DNA of 64,000 nt. Origin: Dromiciops gliroides (lineage: Eukaryota; Chordata; Mammalia; Microbiotheria; Microbiotheriidae). The stretch spans positions 474,234,617 to 474,298,616 of the forward strand of contig NC_057864.1 of NCBI RefSeq assembly GCF_019393635.1, written 5' to 3'. How positions within the stretch are numbered: position 1 is the first letter of the stretch; each line of letters starts with the position of its first letter. Positions 63,905-64,000 of the stretch are shown here, one piece after another. The notes beneath the pieces were generated by a model that saw nothing but the letters and a program-made list of their open reading frames with translations, was not told the origin of the DNA and did not search any database. Position numbers and translations under genes: made by a program.

Positions 63905-64000
63905 TTTTAAAATGCTGGGGCTGGAAGGAATCTCAGGGATCTCCCATTTCAGCCACCTCATTTTACAGAGGATAAAAACCTGAGGACCAGAAAGCAGAAA
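63905..64000 (-). repeat. MIR3-like SINE, cut by window end
   Basis: gctggggctggaaggaatct, cctcattttacagaggataa. Confidence 0.7.

Noticed and set aside
1-64000. Endogenous retrovirus or other virus-derived element
   Set aside because: I looked for paired LTR-like ends and gag, pol or env blocks and saw none that I could support.

Overview
This window looks like a stretch of a marsupial nuclear genome with no functional protein-coding gene that I can support. The main clue is the SINE content. There are many copies of a tRNA-headed CORE-SINE beginning gggcagctaggtggc and ending with an A-rich tail after cacttaaccc (WSINE1-like), plus copies of the same head and core joined to an RTE/BovB-like tail (MAR1-type). 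Both are marsupial-specific as far as I know. The WSINE1-like copies are the least diverged and several keep clear target-site duplications, which leans toward an Australian marsupial, but the species is not resolved. The rest of the repeat load is old: MIR, CORE-SINEs with a CR1/L3-like tail (MIR3-like), L2 and L3/CR1 LINE fragments, hAT-type MITEs, one younger truncated L1, and many microsatellites.

Layout. 0-10 kb: old SINE/LINE fragments, a purine-rich tract (4.98-5.40 kb) and a long L2 3' region (7.9-9.0 kb). 9.6-10.5 kb: a perfect 64-bp inverted repeat around a roughly 720-bp core. 11-21 kb: SINEs, L2 and L3 tails, two SINE insertions with clear duplicated targets, and a SINE whose tail has become a TTTC microsatellite. 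21.4-24.5 kb: two pairs of local direct repeats, one carrying a hAT-like MITE. 25-36 kb: a dense patchwork of SINEs and reverse-strand L2 ends. 36-39 kb: an L2 split by a SINE, an AT-rich unique island and the second copy of an ancient repeat also present at 16 kb. 39-46 kb: five WSINE1-like copies and an 840-bp triplet-repeat block with a 108-bp higher-order unit. 46.5-47 kb: a (CT)n and pyrimidine tract. 47.7-49.3 kb: a decayed, intronless ST13 (Hip) retrocopy. 50-59 kb: TA/TG microsatellite split by a SINE, then more old repeats, including an L3 copy split by two SINEs. 59.9-62.1 kb: a three-level nest in which an old CORE-SINE was hit by a hAT MITE, whose edge was then hit by an L1 carrying an open ORF2 C-terminus.

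Between the repeats lie about a dozen AT-rich islands that match no repeat I know and contain homeodomain-type TAAT motifs. They read like candidate conserved non-coding elements of a gene desert or large intron, but cross-species alignment is needed to say so. The only recognisable genic material is the ST13 retrocopy and the L1 ORF2 fragment. I did not find a new gene system here. The most unusual items are the perfect inverted repeat, the displaced hAT/L3 duplicate, the paired ancient repeat at 16 and 38 kb, and three hAT MITEs all sitting at the same position in CORE-SINE tails.
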